This document shows, piece by piece, positions 1-10,010 of a DNA stretch of 64,000 nucleotides (its first letter is position 1; the number at the start of each line of letters is the position of its first letter). The position numbers and the translations under genes are program-made. Source of the stretch: an uncultured Rhodospirillales bacterium (GTDB lineage Bacteria; Pseudomonadota; Alphaproteobacteria; Acetobacterales; Acetobacteraceae). The stretch spans positions 34,109 to 98,108 of the forward strand of contig CAIPLM010000014.1 of the NCBI GenBank assembly GCA_903865895.1, in the 5' to 3' direction. The notes under the pieces were generated by a model. That model saw only the letters and a program-made list of their open reading frames with translations. It was not told the DNA's origin and did no database searches.

Positions 1-406
1 TGCCATCGCCGAGGCCGAAAAATCGGCTGCGGGCAGCGATACCGAGGGGCTGGACTGGGCGCGGCGGGAGGCAGTCGAGATCGCCGCGCGGCTGATTTCG
101 CCGGCAATGCCGCATCTGGCCGAGGAAATCTTCGCGCGCCTCAATCCAGGGTCTACGGAGATTGTGGCCGAACTGCCCTGGCCTGAGGCCGACGCCGAAC
201 TGGCCGCGGCTGATCTCGTCACCATCGCGGTCCAGGTGCTCGGCAAGCTCCGCGGCACGGTCGCCATGCCTCCGGGGAGTGCTGAGGCGGACGTCTTGCA
301 TGCCGCCGCCGCCGAGCCCAATGTGGCGCGCCTGCTTGAGGGCAAGCGGATCATCAAACGGGTCTATGTGCCGAACCGGATCGTGAATTTTGTCGTCGCG
401 GGATAA
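1..406 (+). CDS. leuS: Leucyl-tRNA synthetase, C-terminal part (5' truncated by window)
   Basis: The reading frame is open from the first bases and ends at TAA 404-406, giving about 134 C-terminal residues. They carry the anticodon-binding helical region (RREAVEIAARLISPAMPHLAEE), the VQVLGKLRG segment and the terminal domain ending KRIIKRVYVPNRIVNFVVAG, all typical of bacterial LeuRS. The enzyme charges tRNA-Leu in the cytosol; catalytic and editing domains lie outside the window. lptE starts within its last codons, an arrangement common in alphaproteobacteria (leuS-lptE-holA). Confidence 0.95.
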   Translation, partial: AIAEAEKSAAGSDTEGLDWARREAVEIAARLISPAMPHLAEEIFARLNPGSTEIVAELPWPEADAELAAADLVTIAVQVLGKLRGTVAMPPGSAEADVLHAAAAEPNVARLLEGKRIIKRVYVPNRIVNFVVAG

Positions 407-947
407 CCTGCCCGGATCGATCACGACGACGCGGCGATTATTCGCCGCGATAGGGCTTGGCTTGCTTGCCGGTTGCGGATTTCGTCCGCTCTACAGCGCG
501 CGCGAGAATGGCACCGCCGGGCCCGCCGAACAGGGGTTGGCCGAGATTTCCGTGGCACTGATCCCGGAGCGCTCCGGGCAACTGCTACGCCAGGCGCTGC
601 AGGCGCGTTTCGAGCGCGCCGGCAGCGGAATTGCCAAGCGATATGACCTCACGATCGCGTATGGCATCCAGGGCGATACGCTCAATATCGCGCAGGCTAC
701 GTCGATTCCCTCGCGGCTGCGACTGGTCGGCACCGCCAATTGGGCGCTGATTTCCCAGGACACGAAGCGGCGCACGCTGGCCACCGGCGTGGCCCGCTCG
801 GTCGACGGTCTCAACATCTTCGACCAGCAGTTTTTTGCGATCGACATGGAATCCGAGGCCGTGCAGCGCCGGCTGGCCGACCAGGTCGCCGAACAGATGA
901 CGATGCAACTCGCCGCTTGGTTCAGCCGGCAAGCCGCCGCAGAGTGA
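390..947 (+). CDS. lptE: LPS-assembly lipoprotein LptE
   Basis: Encodes 185 residues with a short lipoprotein signal (TRRLFAAIGLGLLAGCGFRPLY): hydrophobic core, lipobox LLAGC and the GFRPLY segment typical of alphaproteobacterial LptE. The family plugs the LptD barrel and helps insert LPS in the outer membrane. The start used is TTG at 390, inside the leuS coding end (17-bp overlap), so translation is probably coupled; no in-frame ATG exists before the signal peptide, so the exact start is somewhat uncertain. holA follows after 4 bp. Position between leuS and holA supports the call. Confidence 0.88.
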   Translation: MSSRDNLPGSITTTRRLFAAIGLGLLAGCGFRPLYSARENGTAGPAEQGLAEISVALIPERSGQLLRQALQARFERAGSGIAKRYDLTIAYGIQGDTLNIAQATSIPSRLRLVGTANWALISQDTKRRTLATGVARSVDGLNIFDQQFFAIDMESEAVQRRLADQVAEQMTMQLAAWFSRQAAAE

Positions 948-951
948 GCCG

Positions 952-1965
952 ATGAAGATCGATGCGCGGCAGTTCGATGCCTTGCTGCGCGATCCAGGTG
1001 CCATTTCCGTCGTATTATTGACCGGCGATGATACCGGGATGATCCGCGAGAGGGCTCGCCGTCTGGTGATGGCAGTCGCGGGATCCCTTGATGACCCGTT
1101 TCGTGTCGTCGAACTCGATCGTGATGGCGCATCGGCCATCCCCAACGAAATGGCCTCGATGTCCCTTACCGGCGGGCGTCGGGTGATCCGGGTGCGTGAA
1201 GCAGGCGATGCGGTGCTCCCCCACGTCACCCGGATGTTGGAAGGACGACCGCACGGATTCCTGATACTTGAGGCGCCGGGCGCGGCATCTAAAAGCAAAC
1301 TCCGTGTCGCATTGGATAAACTACCGACCGCGGCGGTGATGGTGTGCTATCCCCTGGAAGGTCGCGCGTTGGAGGGAGAAATCCGAGCCAATCTGGCGGA
1401 GATGAAAGTTTCCGCCGATGGCGAGGCGATGCGCTTCCTGGTGGAGCACCTCGGCGCCGACCATTCGATGACCCGTGGCGAGATCGAGAAACTCGTATTG
1501 TACGTCGGCCCAGGCGGGCAGGTCGATTTGCTGACCGCCCAGATGTGCGTCGGCGATATGGCTGGGCTTTCGCTCGATGACGCGTTGTTCAGCGCGACCT
1601 CCGGCGACGTCGGAGGGGCTGATCGCGCGCTCGAACTTGCAATGGCAGAGGGTGCGGCCCCTGTTGCGGTGCTTCGGACCGCGTTGGTGCACATGCAGAA
1701 GTTGCAAAGGGCCCGCGATGCGATGGCCGAAGGACTTTCTGCGGGAGAAGCGGCAAAAGGATTGCGGCCCCCCCTGTTCTTTCGCCGGGAATCGGTCTTC
1801 GTCCAGGCGCTCAATCTGTGGTCCCCCGCCGCCATCGACCAGGCCTGCACCCGGCTATGGGAGGCGGAGCGTGCGTGCAAGCGGACTGGAGCGCCCGATG
1901 AGGTGATCTGCCGCAGCGCAATTGTCGGCCTTGCTCAGCGTAGCGCGGCAGCGCGGCGCCGTTGA
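952..1965 (+). CDS. holA: DNA polymerase III subunit delta
   Basis: Encodes 337 residues. The N-terminus (MKIDARQFDALLRDP, then VVLLTGDDTGMIRERARRL) matches the HolA start, where a P-loop-like region has become YG(D/P)xxG-type LLTGDD. A Leu/Ala-rich C-terminal domain follows, with LDDALFSATSGDVGGADRAL and a helical clamp-loader collar. Delta opens the beta clamp in the clamp-loader complex. ATG at 952 lies 4 bp after lptE and reads as the third gene of the leuS-lptE-holA operon. It converges on parB, leaving only 15 bp between stops. Confidence 0.93.
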   Translation: MKIDARQFDALLRDPGAISVVLLTGDDTGMIRERARRLVMAVAGSLDDPFRVVELDRDGASAIPNEMASMSLTGGRRVIRVREAGDAVLPHVTRMLEGRPHGFLILEAPGAASKSKLRVALDKLPTAAVMVCYPLEGRALEGEIRANLAEMKVSADGEAMRFLVEHLGADHSMTRGEIEKLVLYVGPGGQVDLLTAQMCVGDMAGLSLDDALFSATSGDVGGADRALELAMAEGAAPVAVLRTALVHMQKLQRARDAMAEGLSAGEAAKGLRPPLFFRRESVFVQALNLWSPAAIDQACTRLWEAERACKRTGAPDEVICRSAIVGLAQRSAAARRR

Positions 1966-1980
1966 GGCCGCCGGCGCGCT

Positions 1981-2844
1981 TCAGTCCCGATTGAGCAGTG
2001 TGATAATGCCATCGAGCTGGTCAAGGCTGCGGTAGCGGATCCGCACGGTGCCACCCTTGCCGTCAAATGCGACGTCAACCTTTAAGCCAAGCCGCTCAGA
2101 CAGCGACCGTTCCAGCGCCACAGTATCAGGATCCCGGGTCTTGCTGATGCGCGGTCCTCCGGCGTCGCTTCGTCGCGATGCCAGCGCCTCTGTTTGCCGC
2201 ACGTTGAGCCCGCGGGAAATCACTGAGAGGGCCGCCAAGCCTGGGTCAGGATGGCTGAGAAGCGCGCGCGCGTGCCCTGCGGAAAGGGCGCCCTGGTGCA
2301 CCGCCGCCTGCACTGCCGCCGGCAAATTTAGGAGCCGCATGGTATTTGCGACGTGACTGCGGGACTTGCCGACCGCCGTTCCGAGCGCATCCTGAGTCAA
2401 CCCGAATTCATCGATCAGTCGGCGGTAGCCCTCCGCCTCTTCGAGCGCATTAAGGTCCTGTCGCTGCAGATTCTCCACGAGAGCAGCAGCCATCGCCTCT
2501 GCCTCGGAGAGCGGCCGGATCAGAACCGGGATCTCATGCAGCCCCGCACGTTGCGCCGCCCTCCACCGCCGCTCACCAGCGATGATTTGATAATGGCCAG
2601 GCGTATCCGGATGCGGCCGTGCCAGGATTGGTTGCAGGACACCGCGCGCACGGATAGATTCAGTGAGTTCATCGAGCGCGGTTGGATCCATTGCCCCGCG
2701 CGGTTGATAGGGGCTGGGCTCGAACAACTCGATGGCTGCGGTTACCGTATTGCCGCTCGTCGCTGGAGTGACAGTGGAGGCAACATCGCCGAGGAGCGCG
2801 GCGAGGCCGCGTCCGAGCCGGGGGTTGACGTCCTTGGCACACAT
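1981..2844 (-). CDS. parB: Chromosome-partitioning protein ParB (parS-binding CTPase)
   Basis: Encodes 287 residues. N-terminal LGRGLAALLGD is the ParA-interacting segment. The ParB/Srx domain has the SPYQPR box and GERRWRAA, the CTP-binding box. A helix-turn-helix (LTQDALGTAVGKSRSHVANTMRLLNLP, about residues 140-166) reads parS, and a C-terminal dimerisation domain closes the protein. Its ATG overlaps the parA stop (ATGA), so the two are co-translated. Two parS sites lie 1.4 kb upstream at 4219-4234 and 4256-4271. It loads as a sliding clamp on parS and recruits condensin and ParA. Confidence 0.96.
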   Translation of the reverse strand: MCAKDVNPRLGRGLAALLGDVASTVTPATSGNTVTAAIELFEPSPYQPRGAMDPTALDELTESIRARGVLQPILARPHPDTPGHYQIIAGERRWRAAQRAGLHEIPVLIRPLSEAEAMAAALVENLQRQDLNALEEAEGYRRLIDEFGLTQDALGTAVGKSRSHVANTMRLLNLPAAVQAAVHQGALSAGHARALLSHPDPGLAALSVISRGLNVRQTEALASRRSDAGGPRISKTRDPDTVALERSLSERLGLKVDVAFDGKGGTVRIRYRSLDQLDGIITLLNRD

Positions 2845-3668
2845 CAGTCGATATTCCCCACGATGCGCTCCCGGCTCAGTACCTCCTGCGCGAGTCGAAT
2901 ATAGGCCTGAGCCCCGGGTGAGCGATAGTCGTAGAGAATGACGGGCTTGCCGTGGCTCGGGGCCTCGGAAACGCGGATATTGCGCGGGATGACAGTCTCG
3001 AACACACGATCTCCAAAGAATCCGCGGGCGTCCGCCGCGACGAGGTCTGATAGGTTGTTCCTGCGGTCAAACATAGTCAGGACGATACCCAATAGCCGCA
3101 GCGAGGGGTTGAGCCCGCGCCTTACGAGATCGATCGTGCGCGTCAGTTGAGTAAGGCCCTCAAGGGCAAAAAACTCGCATTGCAGGGGCACGAGAACAGC
3201 GTCGGCAGCGACAAGTCCGTTCAGGGTCAGCAAACCAAGACTTGGTGGGCAGTCGATGAGGATGATGTTGGGGGTTTGGGCTGCGCTGGCGGGTCGTCGA
3301 AGAGCCTCGCGCAGGCGGAATTCGCGTCTTTCCTCGCTGACAAGTTCAATCTCCGCACCCGCAAGGTCGGGATCGGCGGGCACGATGGTCAGGCCGGGCA
3401 CACCAGTCGCGCGCGGCAGGTTGGTCGCGTCAGGATCGAGTAGCAAAGCATATGTGCCTCGCGTGCGTTCGGTTCGGCTGATTCCAAGTCCGGTTGAGGC
3501 ATTTCCCTGAGGATCGAGATCAATCAGGGAGACCGTTTGTCCGGCGGCCGCGAGCGCTGTTGCGAGATTAATCGTCGTCGTCGTCTTCCCAACCCCCCCC
3601 TTCTGGTTGGCCACCGCGATGATCAGCGGCGATCGGCCGCCATTTTCGGGCTGCTCAGGAAGGGACAC
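2844..3668 (-). CDS. parA: Chromosome-partitioning ATPase ParA (Soj)
   Basis: Encodes 274 residues with the deviant Walker A motif KGGVGKTTT at about residues 22-30, the IDLDPQGNAS switch I region and LIDCPPSLGLLTLN (Walker B). This is the usual chromosomal ParA, without the N-terminal HTH of plasmid types. It binds DNA non-specifically as an ATP dimer and is driven off by ParB at parS. The predicted start is GTG at 3668, overlapping the end of rsmG by 14 bp; the parB start overlaps its stop. The order mnmE-mnmG-rsmG-parA-parB reads as one operon. Confidence 0.96.
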   Translation of the reverse strand: MSLPEQPENGGRSPLIIAVANQKGGVGKTTTTINLATALAAAGQTVSLIDLDPQGNASTGLGISRTERTRGTYALLLDPDATNLPRATGVPGLTIVPADPDLAGAEIELVSEERREFRLREALRRPASAAQTPNIILIDCPPSLGLLTLNGLVAADAVLVPLQCEFFALEGLTQLTRTIDLVRRGLNPSLRLLGIVLTMFDRRNNLSDLVAADARGFFGDRVFETVIPRNIRVSEAPSHGKPVILYDYRSPGAQAYIRLAQEVLSRERIVGNID

Positions 3669-4263
3669 GGGCGATCTCGCTTAGACGAAGAATGGTTGAG
3701 AGGGGATCAATGGCACTTGGCAGTCGCTCCACGCGCATGTGCCAATGAAGTTCCGCCGCGGTCAATTCCTCCTCGGCGCCGCGGCCCTTCGGGAAGAGGC
3801 AAACGCCATTGGGTGCGAGCAGTGGCGTCGCGAGGTCGAGCAAGCGACCGAGTGGCGCGAGGGCACGTGCGGTGATCAGCGAGGCGGGTTCGATCTTCAG
3901 GCCTTCGATCCGGCCGGTGTGCACCACGACATCAGCCCCACCAACACGGCCGGCTTCCCTGAGAAAGGCGCCCTTGCGCTGGTCGGATTCGACAAGGTCG
4001 AATCGCCATCCGGTGGCGATGGCGAGAACGACACCAGGGAACCCTCCGCCAGATCCGAGATCGATTACACGCTCGATACCTTGCGGTAAGGCAGGAAGCA
4101 GAGCGAGGGAATCGATGACATGACGCTCCCAAACATGCGCCTCGTCTCGTCGGGAAATAAGATTGATCGTCCCATTCCATTTCAGCAGGAGGTCCACAAA
4201 GCGCCGGAGGCGCTCCTCTGTTTCACGTGAAACACCGAGCCGCAGCAGTGGGTCGCGTTTCAC
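3655..4263 (-). CDS. rsmG: 16S rRNA (guanine-527-N7)-methyltransferase RsmG
   Basis: Encodes 202 residues with the GidB fold: [26 protein letters not shown], then the SAM-binding loop [16 protein letters not shown] and [16 protein letters not shown]. It methylates G527 of 16S rRNA. The start is GTG at 4263, sitting inside a parS site and overlapping the mnmG TGA (GTGA). A second, perfect parS site encodes GVSRETE near its N-terminus, so the protein sequence there is constrained by centromere function. The 3' end overlaps parA by 14 bp. Confidence 0.95.
   Translation of the reverse strand: MKRDPLLRLGVSRETEERLRRFVDLLLKWNGTINLISRRDEAHVWERHVIDSLALLPALPQGIERVIDLGSGGGFPGVVLAIATGWRFDLVESDQRKGAFLREAGRVGGADVVVHTGRIEGLKIEPASLITARALAPLGRLLDLATPLLAPNGVCLFPKGRGAEEELTAAELHWHMRVERLPSAIDPLSTILRLSEIARVPS
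4219..4234. promoter_or_regulatory. parS: parS centromere site 1 (perfect)
   Basis: The 16-bp palindrome TGTTTCACGTGAAACA is an exact match to the bacterial parS consensus bound by ParB. It lies inside rsmG near the start codon, 1.4 kb from parB and in the same operon. Confidence 0.95.
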
Positions 4264-4271
4264 GTGAAACT
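4256..4271. promoter_or_regulatory. parS: parS centromere site 2
   Basis: The 14-bp core GTTTCACGTGAAAC (4257-4270) is perfect; only the outermost bases differ from consensus. The site contains the TGA stop of mnmG and the GTG start of rsmG, and its centre is 37 bp from that of site 1. Confidence 0.93.
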
Positions 4272-6134
4272 CCGCGGTGCGGATGACGTTCGCCGTGCAT
4301 GGCCCATCAAAATCGCCAGCGCCGCCGGTGTCATCCCCTGAATGCGGGCCGCGGCCCCAATGGAAGGCGGCCTCACAAGCGCGAGTTTCTCCCGGATCTC
4401 TGCAGACAGGCTACCAATCGCCGCAAAATCCAAACCCTCCTCGAAGACCGCGCCCTCCTGTCGACGGAATTGCTCCACATCCGCCTCTTGCCGACCCAAA
4501 TAGCCGGCATACAGCGCATCGCTCTCGATGATCGCCCGCAGCCGCGAAGGCGCCGCGGCAAACCATGGCGCTAGTCTCGCTACACCATCTACGCCAACAT
4601 CACTGAGTGCCAGGATGTCGAGCAGCGAGCGAACACGCCCATCGGCACGCACGATGACGCCACGCCGACGCAACTCGTCCGGCGAAAACGTCTCGGCTAG
4701 GCAGCGCGCCCTCAATGCGGAAAGCGCCACACCGTCTTCCCGCCGCTTGCGGGCGCGCTCAGCGCCAACGCACCCCCACCCATCACCAATCCCGGTCAGC
4801 CGAACATCCGCATTATCAGCACGCAGGCTCAGCCGATATTCAGCGCGTGAGGTGAACATGCGGTATGGCTCGGACACTCCCTGCGTCGTCAAATCATCGA
4901 TCAGCACGCCGATATAGGCCTGCGAACGATCGAGCATCACCACGTCCAATCCTGTACAGCGCCGCGCGGCGTTGATCCCCGCCATCAGACCCTGTGCCGC
5001 GGCCTCCTCGTAGCCTGTGGTGCCATTGACCTGCCCGGCCAGAAAGAGACCCGGGATGGCCTTCAACTCCAACCCGACCGTGAGTGCCCGCGGATCCACA
5101 TAATCATATTCGATCGCATACCCCGGCCGGATCATCCGCGCGTGCTCCAGACCAGGCATCGTCTCGAGCAGCGCCTGCTGAACATCAACCGGTAAGCTTG
5201 TGGAGATGCCGTTCGGATAGACGGTATCATCGTCCAGTCCCTCTGGCTCCAGAAAGACCTGATGCCGTTCCCGTTCGGCGAACCGGACCACCTTGTCTTC
5301 GATGGATGGGCAGTAGCGCGGCCCACGGCCGGCAATGTGCCCGCCATAAACTGCGGAGCGCTCAAGATTCGCCCGGATGACTGCGTGTGTCGCCGGCGTC
5401 GTGGACGTAACACCACACGCAATCTGCCGGTTAGCAATCGCTGTCGTCAGCACACTGAACGGTTCCGGCTCCGCGTCGCCCCAATCCTGCTCCAACCCTG
5501 CCCAGTCAATGCTCCGGGCATCAAGACGCGGCGGGGTGCCCGTCTTGAGCCGCCCGAGCGGTAGACCGAGTGACTCAAGGCGAAGGGCGAGGCCGACCGA
5601 AGGTGCCTCACCGACACGCCCGGCTGGGCTCTGCTCATCCCCAATATGGATCATGCCCCGCAAAAAGGTGCCGGCCGTCAGCACCGCGGCACCACAGGAC
5701 AGGCGAGTACCATCTCCGCAGATCACGGCGGCCAGGCCACCTTGCGCGTCAAGCGCGATATCCTCCACCGCAGCCTCGATGATCGTCAGCCCCGCCTGTT
5801 CCGACAACAGCGCCTGCATCGCCGCACGATAAAGCCTGCGGTCCGCCTGAGCACGCGGACCACGCACGGCCGGACCTTTGCTGCGGTTGAGGACCTTGAA
5901 GTGGATGCCCGCTCGATCCGCAGCAATGCCCATCACCCCGTCGAGCGCATCGATCTCGCGCACCAGGTGCCCCTTCCCAATGCCGCCAATCGCCGGATTG
6001 CAGGACATCTCACCGATCGCCGCCCGGCGATGCGTGACCAGTGCGGTGCGTGCACCCATCCGCGCTGCCGCTGCCGCTGCCTCGCAGCCGGCATGCCCGC
6101 CGCCGATCACCACTACGTCGAACCGTTGATCCAT
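4260..6134 (-). CDS. mnmG: tRNA uridine-5-carboxymethylaminomethyl modification enzyme MnmG (GidA)
   Basis: Encodes 624 residues, the usual length. The FAD-binding Rossmann motif [16 protein letters not shown] is at about residues 7-22. GidA signatures follow: [23 protein letters not shown] with its conserved cysteine, and the [17 protein letters not shown] segment. The C-terminal helical domain binds MnmE. With MnmE it builds the cmnm5 group on wobble uridine of tRNA. ATG at 6134; the stop TGA is shared with a parS site and with the rsmG start. mnmE lies 24 bp upstream in the same operon. Confidence 0.96.
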   Translation of the reverse strand: MDQRFDVVVIGGGHAGCEAAAAAARMGARTALVTHRRAAIGEMSCNPAIGGIGKGHLVREIDALDGVMGIAADRAGIHFKVLNRSKGPAVRGPRAQADRRLYRAAMQALLSEQAGLTIIEAAVEDIALDAQGGLAAVICGDGTRLSCGAAVLTAGTFLRGMIHIGDEQSPAGRVGEAPSVGLALRLESLGLPLGRLKTGTPPRLDARSIDWAGLEQDWGDAEPEPFSVLTTAIANRQIACGVTSTTPATHAVIRANLERSAVYGGHIAGRGPRYCPSIEDKVVRFAERERHQVFLEPEGLDDDTVYPNGISTSLPVDVQQALLETMPGLEHARMIRPGYAIEYDYVDPRALTVGLELKAIPGLFLAGQVNGTTGYEEAAAQGLMAGINAARRCTGLDVVMLDRSQAYIGVLIDDLTTQGVSEPYRMFTSRAEYRLSLRADNADVRLTGIGDGWGCVGAERARKRREDGVALSALRARCLAETFSPDELRRRGVIVRADGRVRSLLDILALSDVGVDGVARLAPWFAAAPSRLRAIIESDALYAGYLGRQEADVEQFRRQEGAVFEEGLDFAAIGSLSAEIREKLALVRPPSIGAAARIQGMTPAALAILMGHARRTSSAPRSFT

Positions 6135-6158
6135 TTTCTGCCGCCCAATATCGTCGCG

Positions 6159-7442
6159 CTACTTGCCGATGCAGAATTGTCGGAAGACTGAGTCGAGCAC
6201 ATCCTCGACATGCACTGCTCCGGTCAACCGGCCCAGAGCCTGCACCGCCAGACGCAAATCTTCGCCACGCAACTCCGCCACGGGGGCTTCCAGCGCTCTT
6301 TCGATGCAGCCGAGCGCTGCCGCCACCGCCGCTCGATGTCTTGCCCGCGTCAGAACCGGCGGTCCGGCCGCATTCGCCAGCTTCCGCGCTTCCGCCGCCA
6401 AGGCTGCTCGCAGTTCCGGGATGCCGGCCCCAGTCAAACCGCTCACCACCAAACCATCGGCGGAGGGGATTGATAGCACGTCCCCCTTGCTGCGCACATG
6501 GAGGATCGGCCCCTGAAGCCCCGGCTCGACCTCGTCGTCACTGACGTGAACCACCAGGTCGGCCTCGCTGGCTCGCGCGCGCGCCCGACGAATGCCTTCC
6601 GCTTCGATCGCATCGGCACTGTCCCGCAGGCCGGCGGTATCGAGCAACGTAACGGGAATGCCATCCAGCACCACGCGCGCCTCGATCACATCGCGCGTCG
6701 TCCCCGGTATGGGTGAGACGATGGCCACCTCACGCCCGGCAAGGGCGTTCATCAAGGTCGATTTACCGGCATTGGGCGGCCCAACAATCGCAAATACCAA
6801 GCCATCGCGCAGCCGCTCACCACGACCGCCATCGTCAAGATGCGCCGCCATATCGCGTACCAATGACGTCAGATCGTCGATAATTCCCTGTTCGACGCTG
6901 TCGGGGATGTCTTCATCGGGGAAGTCGATCATCGCCTCCTGGCGCGCGAGTTGCGCCAACAGGCGTGCGGCCCAATCGCGATAGATCGATCCCAACGCCC
7001 CGCCCATCTGCCGCAGCGCCTGGGTGCGCTGCTCGGAAGTTTCGGCGGCAATCAGGTCGGCAATCGCCTCGGCTTCCAGCAAATCGACACGCCCATTCAG
7101 GAAGGCGCGCTCAGTGAACTCGCCAGGCTCGGCCGGCCTGGCACCCGCTGCGACGAGGGCGTCGGCGACCCCATCGATCACCGCCGGCCCGGCATGAACA
7201 TGCAATTCGGCACTGTCTTCGCCGGTGTAGCTCGCTGGCCCAGGGAACCACAGCAGTATTGCCCGGTCGAGCAACCCGCCATCCGGCCCACGCAGCGAGC
7301 GCAACGCAGCGGTCCGCGGCGTCGGCAACCGTCCGCACAGCGCCTCTGCCACGCCACGCGTGCCAGCGCCGGAGAGACGGATCAGCGCAACCGCAGCCCG
7401 GCCCGCGCCACTGGCGAGAGCAAAAATAGTGTCTGTATTCAA
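6159..7442 (-). CDS. mnmE: tRNA modification GTPase MnmE (TrmE)
   Basis: Encodes 427 residues. The N-terminal formyl-THF-binding domain begins DTIFALASGAGRAAVALIRLSG. The G domain shows GPPNAGKSTLMN (P-loop), GTTRDV (G2) and DTAGLR (G3). The C-terminus ends FCIGK, the family's hallmark with its conserved cysteine. It works with MnmG on tRNA wobble uridines. The best start in frame is TTG at 7442 (MNTDTIFALAS), which aligns with the family N-terminus. It is first in the minus-strand block mnmE-mnmG-rsmG-parAB; the ferredoxin gene ends 12 bp upstream. Confidence 0.95.
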   Translation of the reverse strand: MNTDTIFALASGAGRAAVALIRLSGAGTRGVAEALCGRLPTPRTAALRSLRGPDGGLLDRAILLWFPGPASYTGEDSAELHVHAGPAVIDGVADALVAAGARPAEPGEFTERAFLNGRVDLLEAEAIADLIAAETSEQRTQALRQMGGALGSIYRDWAARLLAQLARQEAMIDFPDEDIPDSVEQGIIDDLTSLVRDMAAHLDDGGRGERLRDGLVFAIVGPPNAGKSTLMNALAGREVAIVSPIPGTTRDVIEARVVLDGIPVTLLDTAGLRDSADAIEAEGIRRARARASEADLVVHVSDDEVEPGLQGPILHVRSKGDVLSIPSADGLVVSGLTGAGIPELRAALAAEARKLANAAGPPVLTRARHRAAVAAALGCIERALEAPVAELRGEDLRLAVQALGRLTGAVHVEDVLDSVFRQFCIGK

Positions 7443-7454
7443 TGTGTTGCCTGA

Positions 7455-7799
7455 CTATTCCGCCGGGAGTAGCAGCCCGGGCACCACTTCGCCATCCCGG
7501 ACATGCCGCTCCAGAATCAGATCAACATCCGAGGTAGATTCGATCTTATACCAAACCCCCTCCGGATAGATCACCATGCACGGCCCGAGCTCGCAGCGGT
7601 CCAGGCATCCCGCGAGATTCACCCGCACCCGCGGCAACCCCATCTCCTTAGCGCGAACCTTCATGTAATCACGCAGCTTCTCTGAATCCCTCGCCGCGCA
7701 GGAGCCCCGCTTGTGCCCATCCGGGCGGCGGTTGCAGCATACGAAGAGATGCGCATCGAAATATGGGCGGCGCTCGCCCGCAGCCTGATCGTCCGCCAT
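7455..7799 (-). CDS. Thioredoxin-like [2Fe-2S] ferredoxin
   Basis: Encodes 114 residues from ATG 7799, chosen because AAGGGGA lies 4 nt upstream; an in-frame codon at 7829 would add ten residues with no support. The cluster ligands are visible: [16 protein letters not shown], then [22 protein letters not shown], the spacing of the thioredoxin-fold [2Fe-2S] ferredoxins (Aquifex Fd4-like, NuoE-like). It is probably a soluble electron carrier; its partner is unknown. It stands divergently from the DUF255 gene and immediately upstream of mnmE, possibly in the same transcript. Confidence 0.85.
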   Translation of the reverse strand: MADDQAAGERRPYFDAHLFVCCNRRPDGHKRGSCAARDSEKLRDYMKVRAKEMGLPRVRVNLAGCLDRCELGPCMVIYPEGVWYKIESTSDVDLILERHVRDGEVVPGLLLPAE

Positions 7800-7895
7800 G
7801 TTGTCCCCTTTCCGCGTCGTCGGTGGCACTCATCACCTGTCCATCCGCGAGAAAATCCCTATCTGCGATGCTACCGCCTTATGCAAGGACGAACG

Positions 7896-9944
7896 ATGCC
7901 GACCGAAGCAAACCTCCTGTGCCTCGAGACCTCGCCCTACCTGCTCCAGCACGCCGACAACCCTGTGCACTGGCGGCCTTGGGGAGCAGCAGCGCTCGCC
8001 GAGGCCAAGGCGACCAATCGGCCGATCCTGCTCTCGGTCGGCTATGCCGCTTGCCATTGGTGCCATGTGATGGCGCACGAATCCTTCGAGGACGCGGAGA
8101 CGGCGGCGCTGATGAATGCCCTCTACGTCACCATCAAGGTCGACCGGGAGGAGCGGCCGGACATCGACCATCTCTACATGTCCGCCCTTCATGCCCTCGG
8201 CGAGCAGGGAGGCTGGCCACTCACCATGTTCCTTACGCCGGATGGTGCGCCGTTCTGGGGCGGCACCTATTTCCCGCCGGAGCCGCGCTGGGGCCGCCCC
8301 TCCTTCCGCCAGGTATTGCAAGGCGTCGCCGAGGCCTTCCACGGCGACAACGAGGCAATCGCCAAAAACGTCGCCACTCTGCAGCGCACCCTCGTTGCCA
8401 CCTCGGCGGAACGCCCCGGCGATATGCCGGGGCCTGCCACGCTGGATCGTGCTGCCGCCACCCTACTCCGCCTAAATGACCCCGAGCTCGGCGGCCTCAA
8501 GGGCGCGCCGAAATTCCCCAATCCCGCGATATTCGGCTTCCTGTGGCAGAACGCTTGCCGCAGCGGAGATCCGGCCGGTAAGGCGGCCACCCATCTTCTG
8601 CTTGAACGCATGTCACAAGGCGGCATCTACGATCATCTTGGCGGCGGCTACGCGCGCTACTCGACTGATGCCGAGTGGCTGGTGCCGCATTTCGAGAAGA
8701 TGCTCTACGACAATGCGCAACTCCTCGATCTCCTCGCCCTTGCGCATGCCGATGGCCCCTCGCCGCTTTACGCCGCCCGCGCCGAGGAGACGGTCGGGTG
8801 GATGGTACGTGACATGCGGGCCGAGGAAATTGCCGGCGCTGCCGCCTTTGCCGCGTCGGAAGATGCTGATAGCGAAGGTGTCGAGGGCAAATTTTACGTC
8901 TGGCAGGAGGCCGAGGTCGATGCGCTGCTCGGCCCCGACAGCGCTGCCTTCAAAGCCGCCTATGACGTGACACCCGATGGCAATTGGGAACACAGCACCA
9001 TCCTGCGCCGCATCACCTCGGCAGGCGACGCGCTTGCCGAGGCCCGGCTCGCTGCCTGCCGCGAAACCCTGCTCGCCGCCCGGGACTACCGGATCCGTCC
9101 GGGGCGGGACGACAAGGTGCTGGCGGACTGGAACGGCCTCGCCATTGCCGCCCTGTGCCGCGCCGGCGCCGTGTTCGGCCGGCCGGACTGGGTCGCACTC
9201 GCCGAAAACGCGTTCGCCTTCATCGTGAGCCAGATGGCCACACCGGATGGCCGCATCCAGCACGCTTTGCGCCAGGGCCGCATTGCCGCCGCCGGGCTGC
9301 TGGAGGATCAGGCGGCCATGGCCCGCGCCGCGCTCGCCCTCTATGAGGCTACTGGCACCCAATCCTACCTCGATCATGCCTGCCGCATCACCGATGCGGC
9401 AGATACATGGTTCGGCGATCGTGGCGGCTCCTATTTCTCGACCGCCGCAGATGCCACCGATGTGCCGCTCGGCCCGGATGCAAGGCCACGCACGCCGGGC
9501 GACAACGCCACCCCCTCCGGCAACGGCGTCATCGCCCAGGTGCTCGCCCGGCTTTACCACCTCACCGGCGGACCACGCTTCCGGGACCGCACCGAGGCAG
9601 TCATCCGCGCCTATGGCGGGCTCGGCGATAGTTTCTCTGCCGCCCCCGGCCTGTTGGTCGCCGCCGACATGCTGGAGGAGATGGCGGCCGTCGTTGTCAC
9701 CGGGGCGTCGGACGATCCCGGCACGCGCGCCCTGCTTGCCACTGCTCTCGCCACACCGGATATGGCCGTCTGCGTTCTGCGCGCGCCGCTTGGAACCGAG
9801 CTGCCGAGCGCCCACCCCGCCCATGGCAAGACGTCGCCGCATCCCGCCGCCTATCTCTGCCGCGGCGGCGTTTGCAGCCTGCCGATCGGCGACGCTGCTA
9901 CACTCGCCGCCGCCCTGCGCACCCGCCGCACGGCCCCCGCTTGA
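7896..9944 (+). CDS. Thioredoxin domain protein of the DUF255 / YyaL (SSP411) family
   Basis: Encodes 682 residues. ATG 7896 is preferred because AAGGA sits 6 nt upstream; the frame stays open further 5' but that part is antisense to the ferredoxin gene. The N-terminal thioredoxin-like domain carries [20 protein letters not shown] with the C53-H-W-C56 pair, and [20 protein letters not shown]. The rest is a six-hairpin (alpha/alpha) toroid like N-acylglucosamine epimerases ([13 protein letters not shown]). The family is widespread, but its biochemical role is not settled; a redox or sugar-processing role is only inferred. Confidence 0.88.
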   Translation: MPTEANLLCLETSPYLLQHADNPVHWRPWGAAALAEAKATNRPILLSVGYAACHWCHVMAHESFEDAETAALMNALYVTIKVDREERPDIDHLYMSALHALGEQGGWPLTMFLTPDGAPFWGGTYFPPEPRWGRPSFRQVLQGVAEAFHGDNEAIAKNVATLQRTLVATSAERPGDMPGPATLDRAAATLLRLNDPELGGLKGAPKFPNPAIFGFLWQNACRSGDPAGKAATHLLLERMSQGGIYDHLGGGYARYSTDAEWLVPHFEKMLYDNAQLLDLLALAHADGPSPLYAARAEETVGWMVRDMRAEEIAGAAAFAASEDADSEGVEGKFYVWQEAEVDALLGPDSAAFKAAYDVTPDGNWEHSTILRRITSAGDALAEARLAACRETLLAARDYRIRPGRDDKVLADWNGLAIAALCRAGAVFGRPDWVALAENAFAFIVSQMATPDGRIQHALRQGRIAAAGLLEDQAAMARAALALYEATGTQSYLDHACRITDAADTWFGDRGGSYFSTAADATDVPLGPDARPRTPGDNATPSGNGVIAQVLARLYHLTGGPRFRDRTEAVIRAYGGLGDSFSAAPGLLVAADMLEEMAAVVVTGASDDPGTRALLATALATPDMAVCVLRAPLGTELPSAHPAHGKTSPHPAAYLCRGGVCSLPIGDAATLAAALRTRRTAPA

Positions 9945-10010
9945 CATCTGACGGGGGAGGCTGCCATCCCCTCGCCACATTCGGCCCCTCCTCAGGATCA
10001 TCCCCGGCGC

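Noticed and set aside
1..7900. Replication origin next to parAB/mnmG
   Set aside because: The parS sites suggest origin proximity, but I saw no cluster of DnaA boxes (TTATCCACA) or an AT-rich unwinding region in the window.
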